Below are positions 40,334 to 51,404 of a stretch of DNA of 64,000 bases, in pieces. The notes under the pieces are model-generated. The model was not told where the DNA came from and did not search any database. It saw nothing but the letters and a program-made list of their open reading frames with translations. The stretch is from Medakamo hakoo (lineage: Eukaryota; Chlorophyta; Trebouxiophyceae; Coccomyxaceae): the NCBI GenBank assembly GCA_026636295.1, contig CP089456.1:186001-250000 (forward strand). The letters run 5' to 3'. A program made the translations under genes and the position numbers. Numbering within the stretch: the stretch's first letter is position 1; the number at the start of each line of letters is the position of its first letter.

Positions 40334-43300
40334 CTAACGCTTCTTCTTGCCCGTCCGTCCAGCTGCTGTGCCCACCTTGCCACCAGAGCGACCGCCACCG
40401 CCACCGCCCGGCGCGACCTCCGGCCATTCCTGGCCTTTCCCGCCCGGCCGTTTCCTCAACGCGGCACGCACGCGCGGCCAGTCCTTCCAGAGCGCCTCCA
40501 ACGAGGGTGCGTCGGCCACGGCCGGCCCGCCGCCCGGCAAGACCAGGCGAACGCCGACTGCTGGTGCAGGCGGCACGCCCGCGGCGAGGCCGGCCTCGAA
40601 CGCGAGGTCGAGGGGTACGACGGCGACGGGGCCGGCCGGGTCGGAGTAATCAATGGACAGGGCGACGCCGTCTCGCACTGCCCAGGCCGGTGGCGCGGCC
40701 GCCTCCACGTCCGCCCACTGCTGGGCCGGCAGCAAGCGTGCCAAGCCTTCGGCCCAGGGCAAGGCCGCCAGGTCGGCCGCCGTCCGGGCACGCACCACGC
40801 CCGGCAGCCAGGCGGGGAGCGTGCGGGCCAGGTGGCGCTCTGACAAGTCCGGCCAGGACGGGGACGACGACGCGGCCCAGGCGGCGCGGGCGCGGGTGGC
40901 CAGGACGGCCGGCGGCGCGCCGACGCCTGCCAGGCCGGCGCTGGCCGCAAGGGCGCTGGCAGCTTTCTCCAGCTCCGCCACTGGCACCTGTCCCGCGTCC
41001 ACCGCCTCCTCCGCAGCAACGGCGTCTCCAATGCACGTGGCCCGCACGCATGCCAGGCGTCGGTCGGGCCCGGGCGTCCAGGTCGCGCGTTCACGCACGA
41101 CGACCAAGCCCGGGATGGACCGGGCGGGCGGGCTGGTCGGGTCGAGGGCCGCCGCCGCCAGGATGACGGGAGACTTGCCTGGAGCGGAGGAGGCCATTGT
41201 CGCCACCGCCAGCAACGGAGCGGACTGTAAAGGGTCGCTCGGGTCAGGCAAGCGGGCGGAGACGGACGCGGACGCACCTCCTCCGACGTCAAACGCGGCG
41301 TCGCGGCCGCGGTTGGCGCGCGAGCGGCGGGCGGCCACGCGGTCCGGGTACGCGGCCGCGACCAGGGCGCCCAAAAGAGAGGGCGGAGACGCGGTCAGCT
41401 GGCTGGCAGCGTCGGAGGCGAGGGCAGCGCGTCCGGCCGGGCCTTTGCCGTAGCGAGGCAGGCCGGAGGCGGTCGAGGCCGCCTCCCCTCCATCCTCCTC
41501 GCCTTCTCCTTCCTCGTCATCGTCGCTCGACGCGGGGCCCGCCTCGGCGTCGCCGTCCTCACCAGCCGCCGCCAGCACGCGTCGCAGTTGCCCATGCAAA
41601 ACCAGGCTGTCGTCCAGCACTGTGCGCGCGGCCCGGCCGTCCAGGATGCCCGCCCCAGGGCCTTGGCCCGCCAGCGCCAGCACGCGCGGCGCCAGGTCGG
41701 CGCCCAGCGCGTGCGCCGCCCGGCCCGCGCTCGGCCGGGGGAACACGTCCCTGCCCGCCGAGACCAGCCCGGCCAGGACGGAACCCAGGGCTGGCACGCC
41801 CAGGTCCGCGGCGACCAACAACGCCCGCCCTAGGCGCGGGTGCGCGCCCAGGCGAGCCATGGCCGCGCCGCCGGGCGTGAGGGTGAGGGGCCCGCCCACG
41901 CCCTCCCCTCCCTCCACCGCGCCTAGCCGGGCCAGCAACCCACGCGCCCGGGCGACGGCCTCCGCCGGTGGCGGGTCCAGCCAGGCCAGACCATCCAACC
42001 CATTCCCCACGCCAGCCGAAGCCAGGACGAGCGCCGCGCCCGCCAAGTCTGCTCGCTCAATGGCCGGCCGCCCAGCGACCGGCCGGCGCGCGTTGGACGC
42101 CTCCGTCCACAGCCGCACGCACACGCCAGGCGCTGTGCGGCCCGCCCGCCCACGCCGCTGGTCGGCAGACGCCTGGGAGATGGGGGTTGTGACCAGGCGG
42201 TCCATCCCCGACGCGGCGTCACTGGTGGGAGTGCGGGCCAGGCCAGCGTCGATGACCAGGCGGACGCCCGGCACGGTGAGGGACGACTCCGCGACGGGCG
42301 TCGCCAGGATGACGCGCGTGGTGGGGGCGGCCGGCGGCCTAAGCGCCGCATCCTGGTCCGCAGCGGGCAGGCTGCCGTGGAGTGGGAGGACGGCCAGCGA
42401 CGGCGGCAGGCCGGGCGCGGCGGCGAGGGCGGCCGTCACGGCCCGGATTTCTCTGGCGCCCGTCAAAAACACCAGCGCGTCCGCGGCCGGCTGGAGGGCC
42501 CACCCGCTTTTCAAGCCCGCCACGACGGCGGACGCTAAATCACGGTCGGACGGTGAAGCCGGCGGCCCCGCGTACACCGTGCGCACGGGAAACGCCCGCC
42601 CGTCCGGCAGGGTGAGGATGGAAGAGTGGTCGGTGCCGCCCCCCCCTCCATCCAGCAGGGCCGCCACTCTTTCGGCCAGGCCGCCGCCCAGGGTGGCCGA
42701 GGCCGCGACGACGCGCAGGTCTGGGCGGGCGGTGCGCAGGGGGCTGTGCGACGCCAACAGCGCCAGGCACGCGTCCGCCTCCACGCCGCGCTCGTGGACT
42801 TCGTCAACCATGATGGCCGCGTAGCGGCCGAGCACGCGGCCCGCCGCCCCCCGCCCGTCGGTCGCCGCGGCCGCTGCCCGCGCCAGGGCCCGCAACGCCA
42901 CGCCCGGCGTCACCACTTCCACGACAGTCGCCCTGGAAATGGCGGCCTGGCCACGCACACGGAAGCCCACTCTCCCGCCCGGTCGCTCGCCCAGCAAGCT
43001 CGCCATTCTCCTGGCGGCCGCGCGCGCGGCCAGCCGGCGCGGCTCGATGACCATGGTCACGCCGTGTGGCAGGGACTCCGCCATGATCAAAGGCACGGCC
43101 GTCGTCTTGCCTGCGCCCGGGGCGGCTTCCAGGATGAGGACGGGTGCCGCTTCCGCACCACCTGCCTGTTCCTCGTCCGGCCGCAGCGCCCGTGGGGAGG
43201 CGGCGAGGCGGGCCGCGATCGTGCCGAGGTGGGCGGCGATGGGCAGGTCGGCAAAGCGGTCGTCAACGAGCGGCTCGCCGTTGCCTGGCACGGCGTGCGG

Positions 43301-43477
43301 CGGGGTGGAGGCCGCATGCCGGAACCTGCCACGCCCCTGGATGCTAGTGTGGGCTCGTGCCTGCCTGTCGCCGTGCCCGCCAGCGGCCGGAAGGCCACGC
43401 CACGGCGGGCGTGGCCGCCCAGGCGCCGCGCCGAAGCATTGCCTTGCGCTGGTGGGTGGTCCTAGTACACGCGGCAT
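40334..43477 (-). CDS. HrpB-type DEAH/RHA RNA helicase
   Basis: One open frame of 1047 residues from ATG 43477 (an in-frame ATG at 43642 adds 55). Motifs: LEAAPGAGKTTAVPLIM (I), [17 protein letters not shown] (Ia), IMVDEVHERGVEADACL (II), VVAASATLGG (III), PLHGSLPAADQDAAL (IV), VILATPVAESSLTVPGVRLV (V) and ISQASADQRRGRAGRTAPGV (VI). Then come HA2/OB-like regions and the HrpB C-terminal domain (LPAWLPGVVRARTAADLAAL). Bacterial HrpB is the closest named family, and plants keep a nuclear-encoded version. The N-terminal stretch before PIAAHLGTIAARLAASP is low complexity and could be a targeting sequence. It ends in a basic tail (GRTGKKKR). Which RNA it acts on is unknown. Confidence 0.9.
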   Translation of the reverse strand: MPRVLGPPTSARQCFGAAPGRPRPPWRGLPAAGGHGDRQARAHTSIQGRGRFRHAASTPPHAVPGNGEPLVDDRFADLPIAAHLGTIAARLAASPRALRPDEEQAGGAEAAPVLILEAAPGAGKTTAVPLIMAESLPHGVTMVIEPRRLAARAAARRMASLLGERPGGRVGFRVRGQAAISRATVVEVVTPGVALRALARAAAAATDGRGAAGRVLGRYAAIMVDEVHERGVEADACLALLASHSPLRTARPDLRVVAASATLGGGLAERVAALLDGGGGGTDHSSILTLPDGRAFPVRTVYAGPPASPSDRDLASAVVAGLKSGWALQPAADALVFLTGAREIRAVTAALAAAPGLPPSLAVLPLHGSLPAADQDAALRPPAAPTTRVILATPVAESSLTVPGVRLVIDAGLARTPTSDAASGMDRLVTTPISQASADQRRGRAGRTAPGVCVRLWTEASNARRPVAGRPAIERADLAGAALVLASAGVGNGLDGLAWLDPPPAEAVARARGLLARLGAVEGGEGVGGPLTLTPGGAAMARLGAHPRLGRALLVAADLGVPALGSVLAGLVSAGRDVFPRPSAGRAAHALGADLAPRVLALAGQGPGAGILDGRAARTVLDDSLVLHGQLRRVLAAAGEDGDAEAGPASSDDDEEGEGEEDGGEAASTASGLPRYGKGPAGRAALASDAASQLTASPPSLLGALVAAAYPDRVAARRSRANRGRDAAFDVGGGASASVSARLPDPSDPLQSAPLLAVATMASSAPGKSPVILAAAALDPTSPPARSIPGLVVVRERATWTPGPDRRLACVRATCIGDAVAAEEAVDAGQVPVAELEKAASALAASAGLAGVGAPPAVLATRARAAWAASSSPSWPDLSERHLARTLPAWLPGVVRARTAADLAALPWAEGLARLLPAQQWADVEAAAPPAWAVRDGVALSIDYSDPAGPVAVVPLDLAFEAGLAAGVPPAPAVGVRLVLPGGGPAVADAPSLEALWKDWPRVRAALRKRPGGKGQEWPEVAPGGGGGGRSGGKVGTAAGRTGKKKR

Positions 43478-43833
43478 GACCCTCCCGCAGCCCTCGCACG
43501 GGCGTGGCAGGGCCTGGACTCGGAGCGGCAGCGTGTACGCATTAGGCGGCGGGCATGGTGGGCGCAGGACACGCTGCCCGGGCGTGCCCACACAACCGGC
43601 CCTGCAACCGCGACAAAGATGGTCTGGAGCGCACCGCCTCACATCACAAACGTCACAAACGCGAACCGAGTTGCGGCCGCCGTCGCCGGAACAACAACTC
43701 CATCCACGCCGTCACAGCGACCTCGGCGGCCCTTCCCCTCCCCTTGCGCGTACACATTTGAGCGTGTTTCCCCGCTCGACCACACCGCGTGCCCGCCCGT
43801 CACCTTTGCCCCCCTCTCCGACCGTGATCAAAA

Positions 43834-46800
43834 ATGTCCAGAGGCGGGCCGACCGGCCGCAGCTTTACGCTGTCGCCGCTGGTCACGTCTGGGGCTTTGG
43901 AACCAGGCCCCTTCATTTCTTGCAGTGTGGGTGGCCTGTCCTTCACAGCTGGTGAGTTGTGGGCGGGAGCAGGCCCTGGATCGGGCGGTGGCGTTCGTTT
44001 CGGCAGAGGGGCCCATGGGTGGTCGTCGGTGGGTGCGATTGTTTTCGCGTCCTCCCCCCCCGCGCGCGGCCGGCCCGGCCGCCCTCCGTCTCCAATCAAA
44101 GCCTGGCGATGGCTTTTCCACTGTGTAGGCGTCCGTCCATGACGGTCGGCGTCGCCGTCCACTGCGCCTGCGCTCGCGCCCGCCGCGGTTCGTCGACCTA
44201 GCCTGTATGCATTGCACTGACGCTCCTGCCTCCCCCCCCAAACACGGCAACAGAACTGGGGTCGGACGGCTCCATCATCTTCGAGGGCTACATTTTCAAG
44301 TCGCCGTCGGCCTTCTCCGTCTACGTCAAGCGGAAGCAGGTGAGCGGCGAGGGCGCGGGCGAGGGCGCTGCGGCGACAAAAGGAAGTGCGGCCGCCGCAA
44401 TGGTTTGGCGTCGGCTAGGGGCGCTCTCGGCCTCTCGCCGGGCAGCACTCATCCAGGCCGGCCGCGGCGGCGGTCGGAGCTCGCCCGTCCCACAACGTCT
44501 CGCTAATTAGACGGTCAGGGGCTTGGACATGCCACGCAGTGGCTAAACGGCGACGCGGACCCCGCGTCTCGGCCTCCCGCGAGCGCGCAATGCTCGACGC
44601 GGCGAACAGCCGCCGGTCCGAGATCAAGTCGAAGTCCCTCACACCACCCTCCTCCCGCCGCCGCCGCTATCTCTCCCCCTCTCCCCCCACCCCCCTCTGC
44701 ACAGAACCCATCCCGCAAAGCCGACGACGGCTGGACGTCCTGCAAGTACAAAGGCCAACTGCTGAGCCTGTTCCGACCTCAGCTAGAAGCCCTGGTCGCC
44801 TCGGGCGTCGTCGGCCCCGTGCCTGGCAGCGGTGGGGGTGGTGGCGCGCGCACGGCGTCAGGCCGGGGCGTCGGCCCGCCACGCCCACGCCCGTCCGCGG
44901 GCGGCCGGGCCGCCCCGCCCGGCGCCACGCCCATCTTACGGACATTCGACTCCGATTTCGGTGACTACGACTCCGACGGCGGCGGCGGCTCCGTGGGCGG
45001 CGGCCGCCGCGGCGGCGCGCCGTCGGCGTCTGGCCGCCGCACGCCAGCGGGCGGGTCCGCCGGCAATGGCGGGTGGCCGTCGCCTTCCGCCCGCCGCAAC
45101 GGCGGCGGCATGTCTGGCGCGAACTCGGGCCGGCGCGGGCGCCCGCCCAAAGCCCGGCCGTCCGGGTCGGGCGCGCGCGGCGGGCCGTCGGCCCTGCTCG
45201 ACGACGAGGGCGACGCCCCGTTCCTGCTGCTCACCTGGATCCAGTGCGAGGAGCCCGAGTGCGGCAAGTGGCGGCGCCTGCGCGCGTCCGACGTGCCGGA
45301 CGGGCCGTGGACGTGCTCCATGCACCCGGACCCGGAGTGGGCGTCGTGCGACATCCCGCAAGCCGTCCCCGACGACGAGATCGACAGGCAGCTGGACGCG
45401 GGCGTGGGCGGCGCGCCGCAGGAGGCGGGCGCCCACCCGGCCGCGTCCGCGGGCGCCGTCTCGCCCGCGGCCGCCGCGCACGCGGCGTCCTGCCGCCGCC
45501 CGGCCCTCAACGCCTGTTCCACGGCCGACTTCGAGGCCGACCTGTGCGGCTTCCTGACGGCCAACGGGGAGGCCGACCTCGTGCGCGCGCTCAAGACCAA
45601 GCGCATCACGTGCAACAACTCCCCGCTCGACGTCTTTGGCCTGTACCGCGCCGTCACGGACGTCGGCGGCTTCGACCGCAACGAGCGGTACGACGAGGCC
45701 GGGCGGTGGGCGGGCGGCATCAACTTTGCGGGCGCCGTCTTCCCGCGCATGGCCAACTACACGCCCTCGCACCGCGCGACGTCGGTCGGCAACCAACTGC
45801 TGGCCAACTACCGCAAGTTTTTGCTGGCGTACGAGCGCGCGCACGCGGGCGTCGACCTGGCGGGCTGGCCGCCCTTTGTGCGCCAGGCCGGCGGGCCGAC
45901 GGCGAGCGGGCGCGCCAAGAAGCCGCGGCCCGACCCGCTGGCGTTCCTGGCGGACGTCGCGAGCGCGGGCGAGCCGCCCGCGCCCGACGGCCTGCTGGCC
46001 CGCCAAGCCGCGTCGGCGCCGCCGGGCGCGGTGGCGGCGGCCGCGGCCGCGGCGGCCGCTCGAGCTGGCGCGCCCGCCGCCCACGCCGCGGGCGCAGGCA
46101 CGGGCGGCGCGGGCGCCGTCACGTCCGCTTACGGCCTGAAACGCGCCACCGAGGACGACGGCGTGTCGGCGCCGCCCTCGCTGTTCAAGCGCCCGCGCGG
46201 GCCGGTGGACGGGCCGCTGCCGCCGCCGCCGGGCGATGCTGGGAAAGCTGCGCCCACCACGCCCGTCCAGCCGGCCGCCCTGTCCCGCCAGCGGTCCAGC
46301 CTGGACGCCGCTGCGGCGGCGGCGCCGGCCGTGCCCCTGGAGGCGGCGCTGGCAAACGTGGACGCGCTGCGCCGCCTGGAGGCCGGGCCCGGCCGCGCGC
46401 CGGCGGGCGCCCTCCTCCTCGCGCCCGACCCGGAAGACTTGAACCGGCACTGGCCCGTCATTGTGGCGGCGGCGCGGGACCTGCCGCTGGCCGTCGCGGG
46501 GGGTGGCGCCGTGCGCCCGCCGCCCTTCCGTGCGGCGTTCCCGCCGACCCTGGCGGAAGCGGTGGGAGGGCTGCCCGGCGGAGCGGCCGCGCGCGCGGGC
46601 GCCGCGCCCGCCCTGGCGGACGCCTACCCCGTCGTGGTCGCGGGTTCCCGCGCCATGGGCTGGGTGGAAGCCGCGTCCTGCCGGCCCTTCACGGGGTCCG
46701 CCGCCGCGGCGGCTGCCGCCGCCGTCTCCCCGCAAGTGGCGAGGCGGCTTGCGCCTGTCGTCGCCGACTCGGACGGCGGCGCGGGCGGCGGCGTCGCGGA

Positions 46801-48265
46801 CGAGACGGCTGGCCCGGCCCCGCCCTGCCCGCACGCCGACGCGGACGCCGAGTGCGGGCGGGCCCTGAAAGTCGCGTCCCAGTACGCCCGGTCCGCGTCG
46901 GGCGCTGAAGCCGGCCCCGCCGGCCGCGCGGGCGGCCGCGCCATGGCCCACTCTGCCGGCACGGCCGCCGTCGCCGCTCGCTTGGCCGCCCTGGAGGCCC
47001 GCTTACCCGCCGACGGCGCCGTCTTCTCGGGCGCGTACGAGTTTTGGGCGGCATGGAGGCGGGCGGTGGGGCGGGCGGAAGCGGCGGCGGACTTGGTGCC
47101 GCACGCGCTCGCGCTCGCGGCCCAGCTGCGCCCGGCCGCGCTGCTGCCCGGCAAGGCCGCGGACGCCCTTCTGGCCGAGGTCCGGTCGTTGTTGGATGTC
47201 ACGCCGCCGCCCGGCTCCCCGCCCGGCCTGGGTGGGGAGGCGCCGGCGGGCGCGGCCGCGGCCGCCGCTGCGGCGGCTGCCGCGTCCCTGGCCGCCGCGA
47301 CGACCGCCGACGCGGGGGGGCCCTGCACCTCCGCGACGGGCGCCGCCCCGCCCGGCTCCCCGACCTCTGCCGGTGGTGGCACGGGACCCTCCGGCGGCGC
47401 GGCCGGCGCGGGTGGCGTCCCCGCCGTCGAAGCCGCCATCGCGGCGCTGGAAGGCGCGGTGGACTGGGCGCGCCTCGCGCGGGCGGGGCCCGCGGGCGCC
47501 GGTCCCGGCGGCGGGCTGGTGGCCGCCACGCCGCCCCGCCCGCCCACGGCCCGCTCCCCACTGCCGCCCGGCGCCCTGGGCGCCGCCGGCCGCGACCTAC
47601 GCCACTCTGGCTCCGCCACCAACCTGGCGGGCGGCCTGCTCGGCGCGGCGTGCTCGCCCGCCGGGCCCGGCGCCGCGCGCGCGGCCGCGGGCGGCGGCCC
47701 GCTCGCCGCCCGCGCCGGCTCCTCCTCCTTGCCGCCCGTCGCCAGCCCGCGGCCCGTGGCGCCGTCCGCTGCCGCTGCGGCCGCTGCGGCCGCCGCTGCC
47801 GGCGGGGAAGGCCCGTCCACGCCCGTCGAGCGCGGCGGTGCCAATGGTGAGGCGGGCGGGTCGGAAAGCCCGACGGCGGCTGGCGCGGCTGCCACCGCCG
47901 CGGGCACGCCGCCCGCCCAGCTCGCGCCCGGCACGGCCGCCCAGGTCGCCAAGCTGTTTGGGGACGGCGCACCTGCCGCTGCCGCGGCGGCGGCCGTGGC
48001 GGCTGCGGCTGTGCCCGGCCGGGCGGCGGGTGGGGCGGGCGGCGCGGTGCCCGCGACCACGCCGCCCCAGCCCCGCAACGAGCCGCTGCCCGTCAAAGGC
48101 GGCGGTGGTGGCGGCGGCAATGCGGCGTGCGCCGTCAACGACACGGTGTCTGTGGGGTCCGCCGACACGGCGCGCGCCGCCGCTGCTGCCGCTGCTGCGG
48201 CAGGCGGGCGGGCGGAGCTGCTGGAATCGCTGAGGTCCATGGCCGAGTCGGAGCGGGCGCAGTGA
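43834..48265 (+). CDS. Chromatin protein with RAMA, AT-hook, CW zinc finger and ARID domains
   Basis: Exons 43834-43951, 44254-44339 and 44705-48265 (phases 1 and 0) give 1254 residues. Residues about 15-100 form a RAMA domain built across all three exons: LVTSGALEPGPF, GLSFTAELGSDGSIIFEGYI, FKSPSAFSVYVKRKQ and DDGWTSCKYKGQLLSLFR. An AT-hook (RRGRPPKARP) lies near residue 212. The CW zinc finger at about 245-286 is WIQCEEPECGKWRRL...GPWTCSMHPDPEWASC, with four Cys and the key Trp residues. An ARID domain at about 342-449 contains LDVFGLYRAVTDVGGF and NFAGAVFPRMANYTPSHRAT, then NQLLANYRKFLLAYE. The remaining 800 residues are mostly Ala/Gly/Pro low complexity with a few helical patches. CW fingers read methylated H3K4, ARID and AT-hook bind DNA, and RAMA is predicted to sense modified DNA. 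Nuclear role inferred. Confidence 0.9.
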
Positions 48266-48750
48266 CAGCGCGACGGGTGGCACCCATACTCTGAGAACTG
48301 AGACACACTTTTCATTGTTTTTCCCCTTTTAATTGCCGTGCGCTCGGGCGCAAAGACGACGGGCACGCCCTCCTTGTACGCCTCCTCCTGCCTTGTTTCC
48401 ATCAAAAACCCCATCACCCATGTACCTTCTTTACCGTCCATCATTTGTTTTTTTTTGTCCGCCTTTCCATCATTTGATTTTTTATAAAAACTTTGCGTGT
48501 CCGTCGTCGCTGTCCCCTTTTGTACGTGTGTTGTGAATGTGAGTGAGTGAACTTGAGAGCGAGTGAGTGAGTGCGCGCGTGAGAGACATAAACACTGGTG
48601 AGGCGAGAGGGTTGTGATGAAAGAAAGCAAGGGTCAGCGCTGCCCCTCTTCATTCTCACCACTCTCCCACGGAGGGCGTCACAACCCTCGCCTCCCGAAA
48701 ATGACGGCCTAGTCACGTGCAGGCGACTCCGCAAATACACACCGCCTGCG
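48266..48750. other. Region between RAMA-CW-ARID gene and SETD9-like gene
   Basis: These 485 bases hold the 3' region of the upstream gene and the promoter of the next gene, which runs in the same direction. The section is T-rich (48440-48500) and includes GAGTGAGTGA-type repeats at about 48539-48573. No coding feature was recognised. Confidence 0.55.
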
Positions 48751-49908
48751 ATGGTGCTCAGCCGCGTGAAGCGGGTGCGTCGTGGATCTCGATTAGTATC
48801 GAGTTGTGTTTTCTCCTTCTTGTCGCGGACGAATTGGTGCCCTTCTTGTCCTCTCTCACCACGGCCGGGCCTCCACCACACCTCACAGCTCCTGGACCAC
48901 TGGTCCCTGACCGCCATCAGCCAGCGCCTGGACAAGCGGCGGCTGCAGGAAGAACTGGACACACACCGCCTGTTTTTACTGACGGCGCACCGCAGCCGAC
49001 CGCAGCAGAGTGTGTCCGACCCGGCCGCGTACGCGGCGTCGCTCGCGGCCGAAGCCGCGGAGTTGGGCGCGGATGGGACAAAAGCCGCAGTGCAGGCGGA
49101 GTTGCTGGGGCAGGTGCTGGGTGCGGCGCGGGCCATGCACGGCGTCTTGACGGCGGCGGGCGGGGCGGGCGGGCCTGGAGGGTGGTCGACCTCCGCGTTT
49201 GCGTCTGCCCACGGCCACGCCCTGGCCGCCCGGCCGTCCTCCATCCCGGGCGCGGGGCACGGCGTCTTCGTGGAGGGCGACGCCGCCGTCCCGCCCGGCA
49301 CGCTCGTCGCCCTGTACCCGGGCGTGGCGTACCCCCCGCTCCTCCACCGCTCCCTGCCCGGCTACCCGACCGTCGACCGGGGTGGCGCCTTTCTCATGGC
49401 CCGCTACGACGGCACCATTCTGGATGCGGCGGCGTGGGGGCGGGGCGCCGCGGACTGTGCCGCGCCGGCCCGGGACAGGCCGGCCGGCGGGCCGGCCGCG
49501 GTGGGCCTCGCCGCCGCGGCCGAAGCCGCGCTCGGCGCGCGGTGCGACGGCCGCCACCCGCTCGCTCTCGGCCACCTCGCCAACCACCCGCCGCCCGGCG
49601 CCCGGCCCAACGTCATGGCGGCTGCTGTGGACGTGCCTCGTGGCGCTGGCAGTGCCTTGGCGGCGGAGCCGTGGCTGCGGGCGTTCCTGCCCGTGGCCGT
49701 GTGCGGGGAGGAAGGGGTGGAGGAGGAGGACGGACGCGGCGCGGCCCCACCACCGACCACCCCGCTCCCGCTCCTGGGCCTGGTCGCGACGGCCCCGCTC
49801 CCACCAGGCACCGAACTGCTGCTCAACTACCGCCTCTCGCCTCACCTGGCAAAGCCGGCCTGGTATGCAGCCGTCGACGAGGACGAGGACGCGCGGCGGT
49901 GGGCGTGA
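48751..49908 (+). CDS. SET-domain protein, SETD9-like
   Basis: Exons 48751-48774 and 48889-49908 (donor GTGCGT, acceptor CTCACAG, phase 0) give 347 residues. An N-terminal helical region (LDHWSLTAISQRLDKRRLQE) precedes the SET part, which starts SSIPGAGHGVFVEGDAAVPP and continues TLVALYPGVAYPPLLHRSLP and LMARYDGTILDAAAWG. The NH motif region is HPLALGHLANHPPPGARPNV, and the catalytic Tyr is in GTELLLNYRLS. The order, with the YPG motif and a cosubstrate Asn-His signature in the form LANH, matches SETD9, a poorly studied lysine methyltransferase candidate. Substrate unknown. There are no pre-SET cysteines. Confidence 0.82.
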   Translation: MVLSRVKRVRRGSRLVSSCVFSFLSRTNWCPSCPLSPRPGLHHTSQLLDHWSLTAISQRLDKRRLQEELDTHRLFLLTAHRSRPQQSVSDPAAYAASLAAEAAELGADGTKAAVQAELLGQVLGAARAMHGVLTAAGGAGGPGGWSTSAFASAHGHALAARPSSIPGAGHGVFVEGDAAVPPGTLVALYPGVAYPPLLHRSLPGYPTVDRGGAFLMARYDGTILDAAAWGRGAADCAAPARDRPAGGPAAVGLAAAAEAALGARCDGRHPLALGHLANHPPPGARPNVMAAAVDVPRGAGSALAAEPWLRAFLPVAVCGEEGVEEEDGRGAAPPPTTPLPLLGLVATAPLPPGTELLLNYRLSPHLAKPAWYAAVDEDEDARRWA

Positions 49909-49981
49909 TGTTTTTTTTTTTTTTTCTCTTCCCTGTAGAGCACAGAGACCTTCTAGTTGTCTTTTCTTACACGCTTTGTTT

Positions 49982-50356
49982 CTACGCCTCGTCCTCTTCC
50001 TCCCACCGCGCTCTGCCGTACGGCGACGCGCAGCAACACCACCCACTGAAATAACACAGTGACAGCAGGCACACGAAAATGAGGCCGCCGCCACCGGCGA
50101 CCAGCGCAGTCAACCTTGCGGTTGCCTCCGTGGAGTCCAGTTCCGGAGGCGCGCACGTGCAGGCCGTCGTCGGAAACAGGCGCGGCTTCTCTCCCTTGGG
50201 GGCGCAGCAGCAGACACAACCGTTGCATACGCCGGCCAGCCCTGCGACCGCGCACTTGGACGGCGGTGGCAGGCCGGGCGTGCCCACCTCGGCCGAGGCC
50301 AACGCCGCGCAGAGGCAGAGCAGGAAGAGGGAGGCGAGGAGCGTCCGGCGGGCCAT
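49982..50356 (-). CDS. Small Cys-rich type I membrane protein of unknown function
   Basis: The 124-residue product starts MARRTLLASLFLLCLCAALA, a clear signal peptide that would be cut after ASA. The short luminal or extracellular part is Cys-rich: CAVAGLAGVCNGCVCCCA, then TTACTCAPPEL. A single membrane helix follows (LTALVAGGGGLIFVCLLSLC), then a cytosolic tail that is Cys-rich next to the membrane (WCCCAS, possible palmitoylation) and ends acidic (RWEEEDEA). I do not recognise the family. The start at 50356 is chosen because it opens the signal peptide; an upstream in-frame ATG at 50452 would bury it. Confidence 0.72.
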   Translation of the reverse strand: MARRTLLASLFLLCLCAALASAEVGTPGLPPPSKCAVAGLAGVCNGCVCCCAPKGEKPRLFPTTACTCAPPELDSTEATARLTALVAGGGGLIFVCLLSLCYFSGWCCCASPYGRARWEEEDEA

Positions 50357-50564
50357 GGCGGCCGCGCACGCAGGGCTTGGCGCCCTGTCCTGCTGCAGGA
50401 CGAGGGCGCTGGCCAGGCTTGGTCGCCGCGCGGGCCCCCTCTTCCCCTGCACGGCCCCAATTCGCAGCTGAGAAGAGAAAAGGGCGGAATGAAGGGGGAG
50501 AGGCCGGGCACGCGTTGCCTCTCTCTCCCTCCACTGCTCTGTTCTTTAGTAGAGAGGAAAAACC

Positions 50565-51404
50565 ATGCCGCCTACCATGCTGCGTGCCCGCTGCACGCCC
50601 GTCGCCCGCCTGGCGATGACGGGCGCCCTCTCTCGCCCGGCCTTGGCGCGGGCGGCCGCCCCGCTGCCGTCCGTGTCCCGGCTGGAGTCGTCTTTTGCCG
50701 GTGCGTGTCGAGCGTTTTTTTGTGGCCTGCGTGAGAGAAGTTTTCTTGTGAGGGCGGCGGCGGGCGGCTGTGGGCGGCTGCTGCCCTTGAACGCTCGCCC
50801 ACGGCATAGGACATGCTCGCAGCCGTGCCAGGAGCGTGCAGGCAATGGCATACATGGCCACGCCTGGGGCGCGCGGAGGGCGCGATTGGGAAGGCTCGTT
50901 GCACTCTCCACAGCCCGACGGCGGCGGCGGCTAGGTTTTTAATGGTGGACCGCGACGCCCGGCACCGGCCTCGCCTGCCACCCGCGCCCACGTTGACGGA
51001 AGCCAAACATAGGAGCGGATCGTTTGGCGCAGTCGGAATGTGAATGCGGGCGCTGCAGCGCCCTGCAGCCCCGCCCACGCTCGCCTAGTGCCGCCGCCGC
51101 CACACGCACCCACCCCACTCCCTCACAACCTCCATCCCCCACCTCTCCCCTCGCCCAACCTGCAGGCATGACCCTGGCCCCTGCCCGCCGCCCGGGCTTT
51201 GCCGCCCCGCGCGCCCCGCTGACCGTCGTCGCCAACTCGAAGACGTCCATCGGCTGCACGAAGCGCGGCACGCGCCGCCGCGCGACGCGGACGTCCGGCT
51301 TCCGCGCGCGTATGGCCACGCCGTCGGGCCGCGCGGTGCTCAAAGCCCGCCGCAAGAAAGGCCGTAAAGTCCTGTGCACGAAATCCCTGTACAAGAAGCC
51401 GTGA
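50565..51404 (+). CDS. Plastid ribosomal protein bL34
   Basis: Exons 50565-50700 and 51166-51404 (donor GTGCGT, acceptor CTGCAG, phase 1) give 124 residues. The C-terminal 50 residues are bL34: [20 protein letters not shown], then [20 protein letters not shown], equal to the bacterial KRT...GFRxRMxTxxGRxVLxxRRxKGRKxL. The long leader, Ala/Arg/Ser-rich and ending [12 protein letters not shown], fits a chloroplast transit peptide with cleavage near VVA. The intron (465 nt) is one of the longest in this window. Confidence 0.92.

Noticed and set aside
45073-46908. A 611-residue plus-strand frame and a 671-residue minus-strand frame over the RAMA-CW-ARID gene
   Set aside because: Both are Arg/Gly-rich shadows without domain motifs, produced by high GC at third positions; the CW and ARID motifs are only in the annotated frame.
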